The notes beneath the pieces were generated by a model. The model was not told the origin of the DNA. It did no database searches and saw nothing but the letters and a program-made list of their open reading frames with translations. This document shows, piece after piece, positions 20,950 to 33,421 of a DNA stretch of 64,000 nt. Made by a program: the position numbers and the translations under genes. This stretch comes from Euonymus europaeus (lineage: Eukaryota > Streptophyta > Magnoliopsida > Celastrales > Celastraceae): NCBI GenBank assembly GCA_963580455.1, contig OY756957.1:28178501-28242500 (forward strand), written 5' to 3'. How positions within the stretch are numbered: position 1 is the stretch's first letter; the number at the start of each line of letters is the position of its first letter.

Positions 20950-21600
20950 AATTATTAATTGAAGCCAAGAATTTCTTTGATTGATTATGTAAGAATTACT
21001 AATTAGCCAATTAAATGGTAACCTCAACCACAATAGAAACTAACCTTGAAAGAAGAGAATGTGTGGCAATACCAAAGTATAGAAACAACGATATTAACAG
21101 CGAATTCAATCAAGCAAACACAGCAAGCCTGCAAAACTCAACAGATCATCTTTTACAATAATCTTTATATGACAATATAGTCACAAAGTGCAACAATAGA
21201 AAAACAAACCGAATGTCATGCAAAAAAGGCTGCATAGAATTAGTTAAACACATACAATGTTCGAAAAAAAAAGTTGGGCTATAGTCAATTGAATCCCAAG
21301 ACATCCATTTGAGTTAATAAACAGGTTATGGGTATCATAGCATAGAGAACAGATTTGCCTTTGAGCACTTTTGAAGTGCATTAATACAAAATACCATTAT
21401 TTTATAAGCCAATTTCCACAACCATAAATTGTACAGTATTATTAATTCAGGGCAACAAATTATCTGATTGATTATAGAGTAATTACTAATTAGTCAATTC
21501 AATGGTATGCTCAGCTGAATTAGAAATTGACCTTGAAAGAAGAGATCGTGTGGCAATACAAAAGTATACAAACAATGATATTCAAGGCGAAATGGAGCAG
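20950..21600. repeat. Diverged direct repeat inside Helitron H1
   Basis: About 160 bp near 20950-21115 and 21435-21600 align, with a period near 490 bp. Shared runs include gattgattat, aattactaattag and accttgaaagaagaga. No coding potential is recognised. Confidence 0.6.
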
Positions 21601-22113
21601 ACATCAAGCAAAAGTAAACTGAATAGTTATAATGCCATGCACAATAAATTCTGTATTCATCTGCAGCCTTGTGGACGTCAAAAGTACCTCAAAGTTAGTT
21701 GGTAAATTGTGCTTTCTTGGAAGTGTTGGGCCAACTAAAAAATCTTGCATGAGCAATTTTATCAGCTTATTCTTATCTTAACTACCAGTACACATTTAAG
21801 CTTCAAAGGCAGAGGCAAGTGATAAAATTGAGTGATCAGTCAGGTAAAAGAAATACATAATAAGCTACATAGCAAGATACCAAATACACACACATATACC
21901 AATGACCTTTAATCGAAATGATACATCGAAATTATACATGTTCAATACATAATTTGTCCAAACACAATCAAAAAAGGATTAAATAATTACCAACCAATTA
22001 AACTGACACCATTAAGTGGTTGGGCCACTAATAATAATTTAAAATGACATCTTTTTCCTCTCTTAATTCTTTATAAACAAATTTGAAATGAAGAAAAGGA
22101 CAACTGGCATTAC

Positions 22114-22527
22114 CCACAGAATCTTGGCCTTCTGATTTGATTCCCTCTTCCAAATAAAATGGAGAAACTGCATGGTTAAGTATCTAATGAAACATACAAA
22201 AAAAAAGTGAGTCAAAACATATAATTGAAAAAGAGACCTAGGAATGGACAAAACTATCTCAGGATATTGACATCATATGAATCTCTGATCCTTAAGCATA
22301 AAAGACAACAATGAAAAGATCCACAAATAGGATTATGTGCATTCAAATGTAGGTGTATCTCGTGCCAACGAAAAAGGTAAGACACACCATGAAGAACAGA
22401 TAGTAAAAGGGGAGAAAAGACCACTTGTTAGTTGTTACCTTGGCAAGGCATTCATATGCAACTCTTTTATGTAAAGTGCACTACGACCCAAGGAAGGAGA
22501 AGCCTTCTCCAATTCAGATTTTAAACC
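22114..22527 (-). pseudogene. Captured UBP6-like ubiquitin protease exons
   Basis: Two exons on the minus strand, 22527-22439 (89 bp) and 22183-22114 (70 bp), are separated by an intron with GT-AG ends and join in frame. They read GLKSELEKASPSLGRSALYI, KELHMNALPR and then YLTMQFLHFIWKRESNQKAK. This is very close to the segment of plant UBP6/UBP7 (proteasome-associated deubiquitinase) between the catalytic Cys and His regions. Neither the N-terminal ubiquitin-like domain, the Cys box nor the His box was found nearby, so it cannot be an active enzyme. Retention of the intron shows genomic DNA rather than cDNA was captured. Confidence 0.85.
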
Positions 22528-24909
22528 CTACATAAACCACTTTGTACATTGAGAAAATCGAAATTTGCCAACAATCAAAGGAATCAAATGGACGCAAAAG
22601 TCAAATAAAATGAATGCGCAAACCAGGACAAAAGCAAGCAAGGAATAAACATATATGGTTTAATGCAACAGTTAACCCAAAGTACTGAGCCATAATATTT
22701 GTGGAATAGAAGTAGTGCTCTGCTCCACATAACACTGACAAAGGAAGAAGAAAATCCCTTGTCAACACGAAAGGTTATATCATGAGCTGAGATACACGAA
22801 CACAACATAATGAGGGGAAAAAAAGGAATACTTTATCAACAGCTGAACACACACAGAGCACCAACGTATTACATCAATTTACAGAATCCAGCATCACATA
22901 GATTACCTTCCACTGTGAGCATAGAATCAGCAGAAATACGCAAAATTAAAAAAATAAAGACTTAACCTTCAAAGCTAGAGATTAGCACAATCTGTTATAA
23001 GTAGAACTCCAAAGCCTGCAGAATCACAAAACCATATAAAAAATTAGGAAAACTGAAGAGACATTGACATGATCTGCCACATCAAGCTTGGAGCATGAAA
23101 TACCAAAAATGTCAGAAAATGCAATACCAAAAATGCAATACCAAAAAAATGCTGAATATGCAAATTACTATCTAGAATTCTGGAGTCAGTTTCGAGCATG
23201 AATGAAATACCAAAAATGCTTTAAAATTGATATTATTTATCGGAGGAAAATGATCACCCATGCAATATATCTTACTCGTCAGAGCAATATGGTTGAAAAA
23301 TGTCATTAGAATCTAAAAAACGTAGTGTCCTTATAACTAACAGATAGCACGATGTGTTGAATCCTTATCAAGTACCTAAGAAAATTCGTTATCATCACCC
23401 TTTTTCATATAGAGAAGAGACTGAAAATTGTAAGGGAATGCAAGCCTAGGATACGTTATCCATAGTCAACGGCTGCAAAAAGGCATGTGTCGATATAGAA
23501 AAGAAGTTCGTGAACATGACAGATTCTATTTTATTTACTTTCTTGTGCGTGTAAAATTGAAAAGTTACCCATCAAAGGCAGGCTTCAAAAGAAGAGACTG
23601 AAAGGGAAAAGATGTTGGAGGGAGTAGATTCCCACGTATCACATTCACGGGGAATCTGTTAAGACCTGTTTGTTGTATTCTCATTTTTCTTTTATCTCAA
23701 TCTTATTAAATGACCATGAAAGAATATATATATGTGAATATACTTTGTGTGGGCAGCCAAATAATTAGAAAACAGAACAAATCAACACCTGATTCAGATT
23801 ATTTGCAAAAGTAAAATCAAGGAGCATAAGCATAAAATCCTAAGCTGTTTCCTTAGGTTGTTAAACTTAGAACAAAATCCAAGGCTCACATGGTCAGGAG
23901 TTTCAATTTTGTCTCTAGCTTAAAGACCAATAAGATTATTTGGTTCAGCAGCTGAAGAGACAAATACAAATCAAGCCAATATCGTTGTCCAAAGAAGATT
24001 ACGTTATTAGTAATCTGAGGTGAAAGCATGCCTGGGTGACATTCATGGTAGCCAAACTAATGATAATTGCTTACCTGCAAGATTGTGTAAGTAGATGAGC
24101 AGAAGATGATCCCTTTCCAGCAAAAGATAAACTGAAATCTACGGAGCGCGAGATGATGAACAACATATGAAATTAAAAGAGCCACCCAAACAATTTATAA
24201 AATGAATTGAGGGGAGAGTCGAGGCACTGGCCTTCTACTTGGTGGAGGGATTGATGAGACAGGAAGCAAAAAGAGCTGTGAACAAATTGCCTAAACACTG
24301 GTGAGCCCAACACCAATGGATTAAGTAAGCCATCAGGAAAATAGGCGAAAAAGACACAAACCACAGACCAATCATACCTGAAGCTAGAGCCAAAGACAAA
24401 ACAACACATCATCGAGGCTAAGGCGAGACACAGCATAACAAATCCAGAGAAACAGAGAAAAAGACGATGAAGTTGAGGAGCGAAACATACCCAAAATCCT
24501 CAAAAATATTTCGCGGACCCAGCCCGAACACCCGTTACGGTCGCAACAGCAGAGAGAAAGCACATGAAACAAAAAGAGTGCAAGATACATGTCAAGACAT
24601 TGCGATTACGATCGTCAAGAGATAAGGATGCCCCAAAAGCAAATGTACGAACCGGCTCTGGGGGAATCGGTGACGTCGGTGAAGGTCACAGAGTGAGTAC
24701 GGTGTCGTTCTGTGGGAGTAGTTGGAAATTGCAGAACACGCACGGAGAGAAGGTGGTGTTCGGGACGACGTCGTTTTGCTTCTCCTCTCGTTAGCGAAAA
24801 CGAAGGAAACATAGGAGAGAAGCGTGAAGACCAGTTGCGCGAATATGGAGGAAGTCGCAACTCGCCGCCACAGCACCCGCTTCTTCCAGGTTTATATATA
24901 AGTAATAGA

Positions 24910-25343
24910 TTGGGGGAAGGAAGGTGGCCACTACACTATTAGAAGCAGTAATTATGATTACGATTAAGAATTAAGGAATTATTATCTTTGTCAACCATTA
25001 AAAAGGACACTAAAAGCACTTTAAATTTTGAACTTGACTGCCTATGGAAGTATTACTGTAACAAACACTGTCATAAACAAAGAATGATATTCAGTAATAA
25101 CTAAAAGGTTATCTTCAAACTTAACAGATGGAAAAAAAATCCAAATTACAAGCACTTGCTATTCAGCAACCCTGGAATCTTGAATCTCTAGTTAAAACTA
25201 TTTATACCAAAAGCAATCCATCCAGGACTTGCTTCAAAAGGAACAAGCCTAGGATCTATTGTGCATTTGGAAGATTGCTTCAGAATCCATGATACAATAA
25301 GCAACAAATAAAACTTCATCACTCCCACACCTCTATCGTAGTT
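24910..25343. other. Spacer between Helitron H1 and FES1-like gene
   Basis: About 430 bp of AT-rich DNA, probably including the 3' UTR of the minus-strand FES1-like gene. Nothing else is seen. Confidence 0.4.
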
Positions 25344-27606
25344 TTATTGAGGAGGATTCCCGTGGACATCCGAGTCTGCTTCAGCATTCAACGTGGCTTG
25401 AACATTGGCAGTCTCGGGAGCAGGACCCAATAACAGGGGAGCTTGTTTCTTCTCAGGACTGGATTTTGTATCAGCAGAAGGGTTTGCGGCCCAAGCTCTA
25501 AGAGGAGGCTCAAAATGTTTGCTGGCAACATCAGGTGGGGATGCATCTTCACCAGGAAGGATAAGAAGCCCTTTTTCTCGAAGAGATGAAGGCTCCTTGT
25601 AACAGATGTTCCAGAGAGAATCTACAAGCTGCCTCTCCTCCCTAGCTGCTCCTAGATCTTCTGCGGACATGGCGCAGATACCTTTAATACGCTCTACAAG
25701 AAGTTGTTTCAATTTCTCATTCTGTTCGCACAAAATACCACTGTTCTCGCTGACCTTATGTCTGGCAAGCTCAACAAGACCTCTGAGGGAAGCTTCCCGT
25801 ACCTCTGCATCTTCACTGGAGGCAAGGTGCAACATCAAACGAGGAAACCCTAACTCATTTACTGCGCTGCAATCGGCACTGTTCTCGTGCAGTAGGTAAT
25901 GGATTAAGTTCAAGGCTTTCCTGCGTTAGTTAAAATTATGAAATACAAGACAGGTTGGGGGAAGCAAACTCAATAAAGTCTCTAAAAAGTAAGCCATGGA
26001 AGCATGTCAAGCATGGAAACAAAATCATATTTTCTCATCAATTTGAGGGAAACAAAGCTAATGAACTCTCACACATGTCTAACTTCAAAACATAATATGT
26101 TTTCAGTAAGAAACAAAGATATCCCCTTTTTCCATCATTTTGGATAGATAAATATCCTACCTTTTCTTCACAAGTTTTACCTTTGAAACCTCACATTCTC
26201 AGAACCCAAGGCATCTCTTAGGGCTGCATAACCATTTGCAAGACGAAAGGCAGTAATGCCTGGTTTGTTGTGTTGGATTAAAGCTGGAAAATAATCCACA
26301 AAAAAGTCAAACATTAATTGAAATCCTGGAATTCAGTGGCATATCGACTAACTAAAAATATATGAAAATCTAACAACCACCAGAATTATCATAGAAGAAA
26401 AGCAGCACTTACAGGAGAGAGCTCCAAGTGCTTTAGTCCTAACTGTAACATCTGGATCTGAAACAAAATTGGAAAGGAGATGTTCTAAGCCATTTGCTTC
26501 CATGACAAGTTGTTGACTCTGTGGATTGTTCTGGACTATGGTTGTCACAACTTCTGCAGCCTTCGCACGAATATTTGCATGGGAGTTCCTCAGGTAACCA
26601 AGGAGAGGAACTAAACCACCAACTGAATGAAGATCTGTCCATATGAATAAAAGCAAATGGTCAAGGCATTCCAGTTTTGAGATGCAGATTTCTTTTCTCG
26701 TCTAAAAGATATAAATAAATTGAAATGCAATATACAACATCATATTTTATGGCTCTCATCAGGGAATCATGATTAAAATTATTTTGGCCAAAATCACCAT
26801 AAATATATGCACAAGGTCTTTTATTTTCAACATCTCGAATTACTCTCGAATATCTTGTCTAATACCTGTTACTTGCCAAGCTCAATCAGTCTACGACTTA
26901 TGTATAAAAAGAAAACCTCCTTTCATCTTGAAAAGAAAATATAACAAAAGCTAAATTGTCGAATACGACAGAGAACTTCCAAAATATTATAGGAATGACT
27001 AGGAATGTGTTCCTAAAAACAGAGTGAATTTCTTAGTAAACCATAGTTTTCACAGCAATTATGACAAGAAACGAAAAAGGGTTCAGAAATACCTAAAAGG
27101 AGTCAACAATACAAAGTTTATCCATCCATTCGAGGAGAAAACTTACCATTGGCCATGTCAATAGACTCTACATGCTCCTGTAACTCATCCAACATATCTG
27201 CCATGAAAAACATCAGTCAAACACTAACAAATTTGTCAGAACAAAAGAATTATATATAGAGAATTTAACTGAAAGTACCTTCAATATCAGCAGGGGTGAC
27301 TCCTTGAGACTCCAATACTTGTTCAGGAGTTTGCATAACAAGAGTAATCTCTTTCATCCGCTTAATTACATCAACAGTCTGAGCTTGCATAGCTTCCATG
27401 AACCATCTCCGATCCTCCTCACTAAGCCAACCACACAAAAATCAACCAAAGCCAATTCACTTGCACTGCCCGGAACATCCCAAATTCACCAGAATCACAA
27501 CCACGAATCAAGTAACGTACCTTAGATTACGATTAGCGCCAGTTCCATCAGAATGGGCAAGGCTCCACTTGAGCAATCCGTCCCAATTCGGTCCGTCTTT
27601 CGCCAT
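25344..27606 (-). CDS. FES1A: Hsp70 nucleotide exchange factor FES1 (HspBP1 family)
   Basis: Six exons rebuild a 393-residue protein: 27606-27521, 27421-27279, 27197-27147, 26634-26413, 26283-26181 and 25920-25344, all with GT-AG junctions and a continuous frame. The start MAKDGPNWDGLLKWSLAHSD is the classical plant FES1 N-terminus. Armadillo-like helices follow (for example GGLVPLLGYLRNSHANIRAK and AEVVTTIVQNNPQSQQLV). The Pro/Ala-rich C-terminal tail runs from about residue 330. FES1 proteins promote nucleotide exchange on cytosolic Hsp70/Hsc70, and in Arabidopsis FES1A supports acquired thermotolerance. Length and exon pattern look normal. The symbol is by similarity; which paralogue (A, B or C) is not certain. 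Confidence 0.93.
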
Positions 27607-27980
27607 CGGTATTGGTTATAGAACACTTAAAACCCAAACACACCGTCTATATGCATATATACAGTCTATATATATTGATATTCTATGCTCTAGTTGTCGA
27701 AAGGTGAGGATGCCAGAAACTAACAAAATGTAGAACCAGAATGATCTCTTCAACCTATACGTCGAGATGGTGTACTTCTTTTATCCCCGATAGATATATC
27801 AAAGGAAAGTTCCAGAAGAAGGCAAAAAAAAGAAAGAAAAAGAATTCAGATAAGAGTTGGGCTACCAGTCGAATCCTCATTGGGCTGGTCTAAAGAGTTG
27901 CTAATATGGGCTCAACCTTTTCGTTCTTAATTAAGCCCTGGTGGCCAGTAAATAGTTTGTCGCTTAAACCCTAACATTTA
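27607..27980. promoter_or_regulatory. Upstream region of FES1-like gene
   Basis: This is the presumed promoter region for the minus-strand gene. TA-rich runs (gcatatatacagtctatatatattg around 27650-27677) could supply a TATA element. No heat-shock element was identified with confidence. Confidence 0.3.
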
Positions 27981-28318
27981 AGGGTCCATTTGGTATGGCG
28001 TATGATAGTTTATATGTTCATTTTATTCGCTCAAGAGTTTATACGCTCTACTCACTCATGTTAACATGTATATCAAAAAATTTCATCAATTTTCACTATT
28101 GTTCCTTTTTCTCTCGTACATTTGGTCTATTGTCTCTCAAAATATATGTTAGATTTCGGAAAAAAATTACATATTCGAACTCAACACGTAAAACTTTTTC
28201 CAACTAGACCCGTATTCAATATCTTTTATTTCATTATTAAACTATTTTACATACACCTAGTCGTAAATTGACAGCTTATACATTGTTATAGACTTACACT
28301 CTACCAAACACCACACAA
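27981..28318. mobile_element. Probable hAT-type MITE
   Basis: The left end agggtccatttggta (27981-27995) and right end taccaaacaccac (about 28302-28314) are inverted relatives of the type seen in many plant hAT miniature elements. The AT-rich interior of about 310 bp has no gene. TSDs were not established. Confidence 0.45.
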
Positions 28319-28326
28319 CTTATATG

Positions 28327-28477
28327 CTCTATAAAGAAGGGCTCTTAAGGTGAAGGATATGAGCTCCTTGGGGAAATAGAAGGTACTGATCGCTCTCCAA
28401 ATGACTACTTACAAATTAGAATACAATAGCTAGAGGATTATTTTGAAACAACACCACTTATTTGGCGGTGCAGCTTC
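28327..28477 (+). pseudogene. Decayed C-terminal fragment of an RFL PPR gene
   Basis: This 150-bp stretch aligns with the last PPR motifs of copies 1-3. Shared runs include taaagaagggctctta, gagctcctt, gaaggtactgat, tctccaaatgac, gaggattatt, gaaacaac and tttggcggtgcagcttc. Indels and stops break the frame. The orientation is the same as the cluster 12.6 kb to the left, implying that the family once extended past the FES1 gene or was copied here. Confidence 0.85.
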
Positions 28478-28649
28478 AACTCGCTTAGATTTTTAGCTTA
28501 ATCTTGTTTCAACCTGACCGTTTACTAGCCTGTATTTAACGATATTTCAATGTCACGTGTTATTTTTGTATTGTTATATTCAACAAATTGATCACGATTT
28601 TTCTGCTTAAATTGCAAAAAAGGGTTACTGTAAATATATTTACTACTCA

Positions 28650-30143
28650 ATTAATTGATTTAAAGAACTTTTTTCTTCATTTTGATGGACAAATTTGTCT
28701 TACCTATGATATTTGGACTTCTGTAAAAAATTGAGTTGTTTATCAATGATTGCTTATTATATTGTTGATGACTGAAATTTGAATAAAAAGATTGTTAGTT
28801 TTAGAGTCCCCCCATATTGAATATTCAAATATTCAATTGTCAATTTAATTTTGTTAGAACTTAAAAAATTATGAATTAATCAAAAAATATTTTCAATTAC
28901 ATTAGATAATGTTAGTAACAACGAATCGGCTCAAAGTGCTTTGAAACGTTATCTTAATTTACCTCTCGGTGGAAATTTATTTCATGTTTGTTGCTGTGCT
29001 CATATTTATAACTTGATAGTTCAAGATAGTTTACACATTTTCCATAATTTATTGAAGTAATTAGTGATATTGTTTTATGCATTAACTCATATATTTCAAT
29101 ATATGAAATGTATAAAAAGTTATTGTGCAAAATTACAAATGAAGAGGAAAAAAATTCTTTTAAATGTTCCTCACAAATGAAACTCAACGTATTTACTTTT
29201 AAAAGTGGCAACAAATATAGGAGTCATTGATTTATTTTGTGCAGAAATGAAAGAAAAACATTCCAATTATGATATTCAAACTCATAGTGATTAGTGAATA
29301 TGATTGGACAATTACGAAAATTATTAGAGATTTTAAAGATGTTTTCATACTTCAACCAATATATTTTGTTATGTTTATTATCCTTCATCGCTTAGGGTAT
29401 TCTTTTAATTAATAAATATTAGCTGCACATTTAATCGTTATTCATAACTTGATAGTTTTAATATTGCTTTGATGGTCATGAAAGAAAAGTTTGTAAAATA
29501 TTTTGATCAATTTTCAATAATATTTGCTATTGATGTTGTTATGGATCCTAGGTGTAAAATTGATATATTAGAATTATGGTTAGAAATTATATATGATAAT
29601 GATGTGAATAAAGTTAAATCAGAATTGAACAAAATAAATAGTTCTTTAACTCAAATGTATGATAAATATAAAAATCAATTAGAAGAGCATAGGACACCAC
29701 AAAATACTCGTAGCACGAATTCTTCTTTCTCATTTAGTTTCTTAGGAGGTTTAACATTATCAAAGAATAGACGAACTCAATCCACATCATCATCTAGTGG
29801 GTCCACTTTTGAATTAAAAAGATATCATGATCAACCTGTATTTAATATTGAGGACAATCCTGATTTTGATATATTAGTATTGTGAACAGTACGAGGGCGT
29901 AAGCATCCTTCACTCTCTAAAATGACACGTGATTTACTAACAATTTCAACTTTGACCATAGCGTCAGAAGCAACTTTTAGTGTAGGTGAGAGAGTCGTGT
30001 CACAAACTCGGAGTAACCTTGTTCTTTCAACAATGAAAACATTAATCTATCTAAAATTTTGGAGTTTAGCAAATCAAATAATACAAGAACAAATGCGAGA
30101 AGCTGAAGAGATGAATCAATTAAAGCTATCCAGAACAAAATAG
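28650..30143 (+). pseudogene. hAT-superfamily transposase relic
   Basis: Fragments of a plant BED/hAT (RICESLEEPER-like) transposase appear in order on the + strand. They are a block reading FDGQICLTYDIWTSVKN, then NLNKKIVSFRVPP with a stop in place of the usual Trp, then LNLPLGGNLFHVCCCAHIYN and LIVQDSL near 28955-29030. Next is a DUF4413-like part with VKYFDQFSIIFAIDVVMDP (from about 29487). The C-terminal dimerisation region comes last, with PSLSKMTRDLLTISTLTIAS and EATFSVGERVV (from about 29905). Many stops and frameshifts make it inactive. No terminal inverted repeats were identified. Confidence 0.85.
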
Positions 30144-30701
30144 ATTAAAGATAGTCGACGCTAATAATAAGTCATAAATAATAATTTATTTATTTTATAA
30201 GTAATTTAAAGAGAGAGGTGCAAATGGTTAATAATTATATTGTATTAATAAGTATATTGTATATATATGTCAACCTAGTTGAGATCTATATACAATACTA
30301 GGGATGAACCCGCGCGTTGCGGCGGGCGAGTGATCTTGACATTTATTGTGTGCGTTGGATGTTTTTGAGCTTTTTTTGATGGTTTTTTTAGATATTAATT
30401 ATAGCGTCTTTTGTTATATGAAGATTGGAACTATAAGATGTTTTAATTGCATTGTAGATGTTTATGTTATATATCTTCTGATAATAATGTTTATCTTAAA
30501 AAATTTAAAGGAGCTTAGCAGTTTTTCCGAGTCGTGATAACAAAGCTCAACTATGATAACAATCTAAGTCATGCCACCTCTTTTGGGAGTCTGTAAGATA
30601 TAGGAAAATAAATAATTTATGATAAAACAAAAACAGATTACAGCCAAAGTGCCAAACTACTGATACATAGAATTCAATCAACCATATTTTGTTCCACATA
30701 C

Positions 30702-30752
30702 CAACTTGCCACCAATAGTTGTTTCAATTCCATCTGCATCTTCAAGCGGGAG
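30702..30752 (-). pseudogene. Captured 17-codon exon of unknown gene
   Basis: Minus-strand frame LPLEDADGIETTIGGKL is bounded by an acceptor (AGATTCAG) and a donor (GTATGTGG), giving exactly 51 bp. It has the look of a genuine conserved exon. The source gene is not recognised. Confidence 0.4.
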
Positions 30753-31943
30753 CTGAATCTATCAAACCAAATAAAAAAATTATGTTTGACTAAAAGCACA
30801 AATGAATGAGTTTATTTCAAAGGAGTAACTACATTCATTGCAAATAAACGTGTTTTAATCGCCTTAATGAATGAGTTTATTTCAGTAATCATTTCTACCT
30901 TCTCTATTCCACAGGTTTTCTCCTGTTGTCGACTTGCTTCTCTAGCTGTTGTAAAACTTGAAAACAGCACACGACAAACGTAGAAGGATAGTAAATATAT
31001 GATAACAATCCATTTTTGTGATAGAAGGATACACCAGAAAATCACTCCCGAAACTCTCTCTCTCAATTATTCGATATTCCACCTATGTGATCGAGGTAAT
31101 TTAGGGTGTGGAAAGGGAGGACTCTAGTAGCGATCCCGAGCCAGGCGTATTTGTGACATCATTGTCGTTGGTGTGTTCGTGCTGTGAAAGAGTCCATGAT
31201 CTATCTTGTAGTACGTGGAATCAAACCGTTCGATCGGTAATCTGCGCTTCAACATGTATTATGCTGCATACACTAATACATGTGTATGTATTCTATTTCC
31301 AACATGGACAAAAAGAAAACCAACAAAAGCAAACAACGAACTAATAACAACTGACGACGACGTTGTTTTGGCATGCAGTGCGTGGCCGTGTCGAGATGAA
31401 TTTGGAACTGATGATGTGCACGTACTCGGGTGTTGCCTCGGGTCCTCAATTTTTAGTATTGATTTTATAGATGTTAACATGTTTTATTTTCCATTTCGAT
31501 AAATTTCTTCCATTGTCCAGTTGGAGAATATGTTTTGAATTCGTTTTTTAGGTGGGGTTTGCGATTGCTACCTAGAATGGCTACTGGGTTATTTCTCATT
31601 TTGTTGAAAATGAAATTTTCTTATGTAGTCTAGATGATGAAAAATATTTTTTTATGTGACTAATTTTTCTTTCAAATGACACTTAATGGTCTAATACGTT
31701 GATATTATAGTTGGGCTTCTGATGTATGGGCTTTTGTGGGTAAAAAGGTGAGGGTACATGTTCTAAGAGGTAATATTTATAGGGTATAAGGTGTACTAAT
31801 TCTTAGTATAACCGCGCGGTTGTATTATTTTTACCCACAAAAATAATCATATTTATAGGTAATATTTATAGGGTATAGGGTGTTCTAATGGAAAAATTAA
31901 ACGTCTGCAGAAGATAACGTAAGGTAGAAGGATAAAAGCGTAC

Positions 31944-32082
31944 CAAGAGCGTTATAGTAGGCAATGGAAATCAAGTTTTTAATTCCTCTTATCAGGGCAG
32001 CTTTACTTATTATAGCTAAACCAACATTTTCACACTCCACTGATAGCATGGCTATGATAGGTGCTTCAGATTCCATCCCCAT
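31944..32082 (-). pseudogene. Captured first exon of a WAT1-related (EamA/UMAMIT) transporter
   Basis: From the ATG at 32082, the frame reads MGMESEAPIIAMLSVECENV, then GLAIISKAALIRG and YYNALG, and ends at a GTACGC donor. This is the first transmembrane region of plant WAT1-related (nodulin MtN21/UMAMIT) transporters, whose signature is A-M/V-x-x-x-EC-x-NVGL-x-x-x-x-KAA-x-x-RG. No later exons are found in the Helitron. The frame continues open upstream of this ATG, so the true start is uncertain. Confidence 0.7.
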
Positions 32083-33421
32083 ACTTTTCGTTGAGATCAA
32101 CTGCTTCATTTCTTTCTTCTCAGCAAGCTGTGGAGAATTATTTATAGAAAGAAAATGAACATACTGGTGAAATCCCATTATTATTAATAGACACAACCAA
32201 AGCTCGTCGTAGTATTCCATCTTCTTAAGCATCTCCGATCAATCACCTCGACTCATCATATCATACTATTATTCGGAGAAACAACACGAAACACCCACAA
32301 CTCTATCTCAGAATCGCCAAATGTGGCCTAAAATTGATCGATTCTAATTGTTAATAGACTGCCAGCTCCCAAGTCTTCCTAAACAGTGTATTTATTAACC
32401 CTCCTAGCATGCATCTCAAGAAAACCAAAAAGAGAGGTTATTTTTTCTGATGAGTTTTCTAATCTTAGCTTGTATATCTTTTGTGTTTAGTCCTACATTG
32501 TAGTGTTAAAGCATGAATTTAAGAAATATCAACTTTTTGTTTATTTTTTTCACTTTTGAAAAGGTGAAAGTTGATATTCCTTCGCATGAACATCTATAAA
32601 TAACAGGGAGATCTGATTATGTTCATCATCTTAATCACATTTGTTTACCTTTCCCCCTGTTTTTTAATCTGAATATTATCTGCTTTTTTTTTATATAAGA
32701 AGTAAGAAGCCTGCAATGATGATTATTTAACCAAAACTGACATTAAGAAGACAAATAAATGTAGTGAAAGCACACACGTTTTCTAGCTCATTACTTATCT
32801 TCTTTATTATGATTCTGATTAAATATCTATCTCGACAACTATGTCTATTTGGTTTTTGACATGATTCATGGGGAAATATAATTATTATTTTTTCCCCAGA
32901 GCACTCGAGTTTTTTTGGGCAGAAACTTTCAAATGATTAACCAACTAATGCACAACTATAAATGTAGTGTAATTACATGCATATGAAATATTGAAAAGAA
33001 AGAATTAGGTAGAATGCATACACACATGTATAGTACTTGGCAGTTTTATCAAAAACATAACTGCGTTATGTTCTTAGAAGTTTTATAGAGCCTCTTAAAC
33101 TTGATGCGAGAAACTATATCTGGGGTGGACAGAGTAGAATTGTGAACCCACATCTACAGCACTACCCACTTTTGTCATGCATCTGATAGAGAAATGAGGT
33201 GATGCTGCTTCTCCTTCATACACACCTGATCTCGAGCTCCTATATGCTGCAATCCAAAATTGCAATAGTTCGATAATGCTCCACATATATACTCACGTTT
33301 AGCTATTACTTGCTTTGAATTTGATACAACTGCTGAAGTAAATCGTAATAAATACATGAATTGATGAACATTTAAGAAACCAAATAATAAATCATGAGAT
33401 GAAAGCGTTGCCATTCCCCAC

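Larger units (their letters stand above)
17908..24909 (-). mobile_element. Non-autonomous Helitron H1 (about 7.0 kb)
   Basis: Read on the minus strand, the element begins TCTATTACTTATATATAA (5' end at 24909). It ends with an imperfect GC-rich hairpin (complement of 17919-17936, cccg...cggg), a short spacer and CTAG at 17911-17908. Host A and T flank the two ends, as expected for insertion into an AT dinucleotide. No Rep/helicase or RPA gene is found, so it is non-autonomous. The interior holds two consecutive exons of a UBP6-like ubiquitin protease, an HMA-domain exon, an unidentified exon-like frame, and tandem and dispersed repeats. Its 5' end resembles Helitron H2. Ends were read by eye; the span as a single element is an inference from matching ends. 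Confidence 0.72.

Noticed and set aside
24592..24876. 94-codon minus-strand frame at the Helitron H1 5' end
   Set aside because: GC-rich terminal DNA of the element with no recognisable domain; the analogous region of H2 does not conserve the frame.
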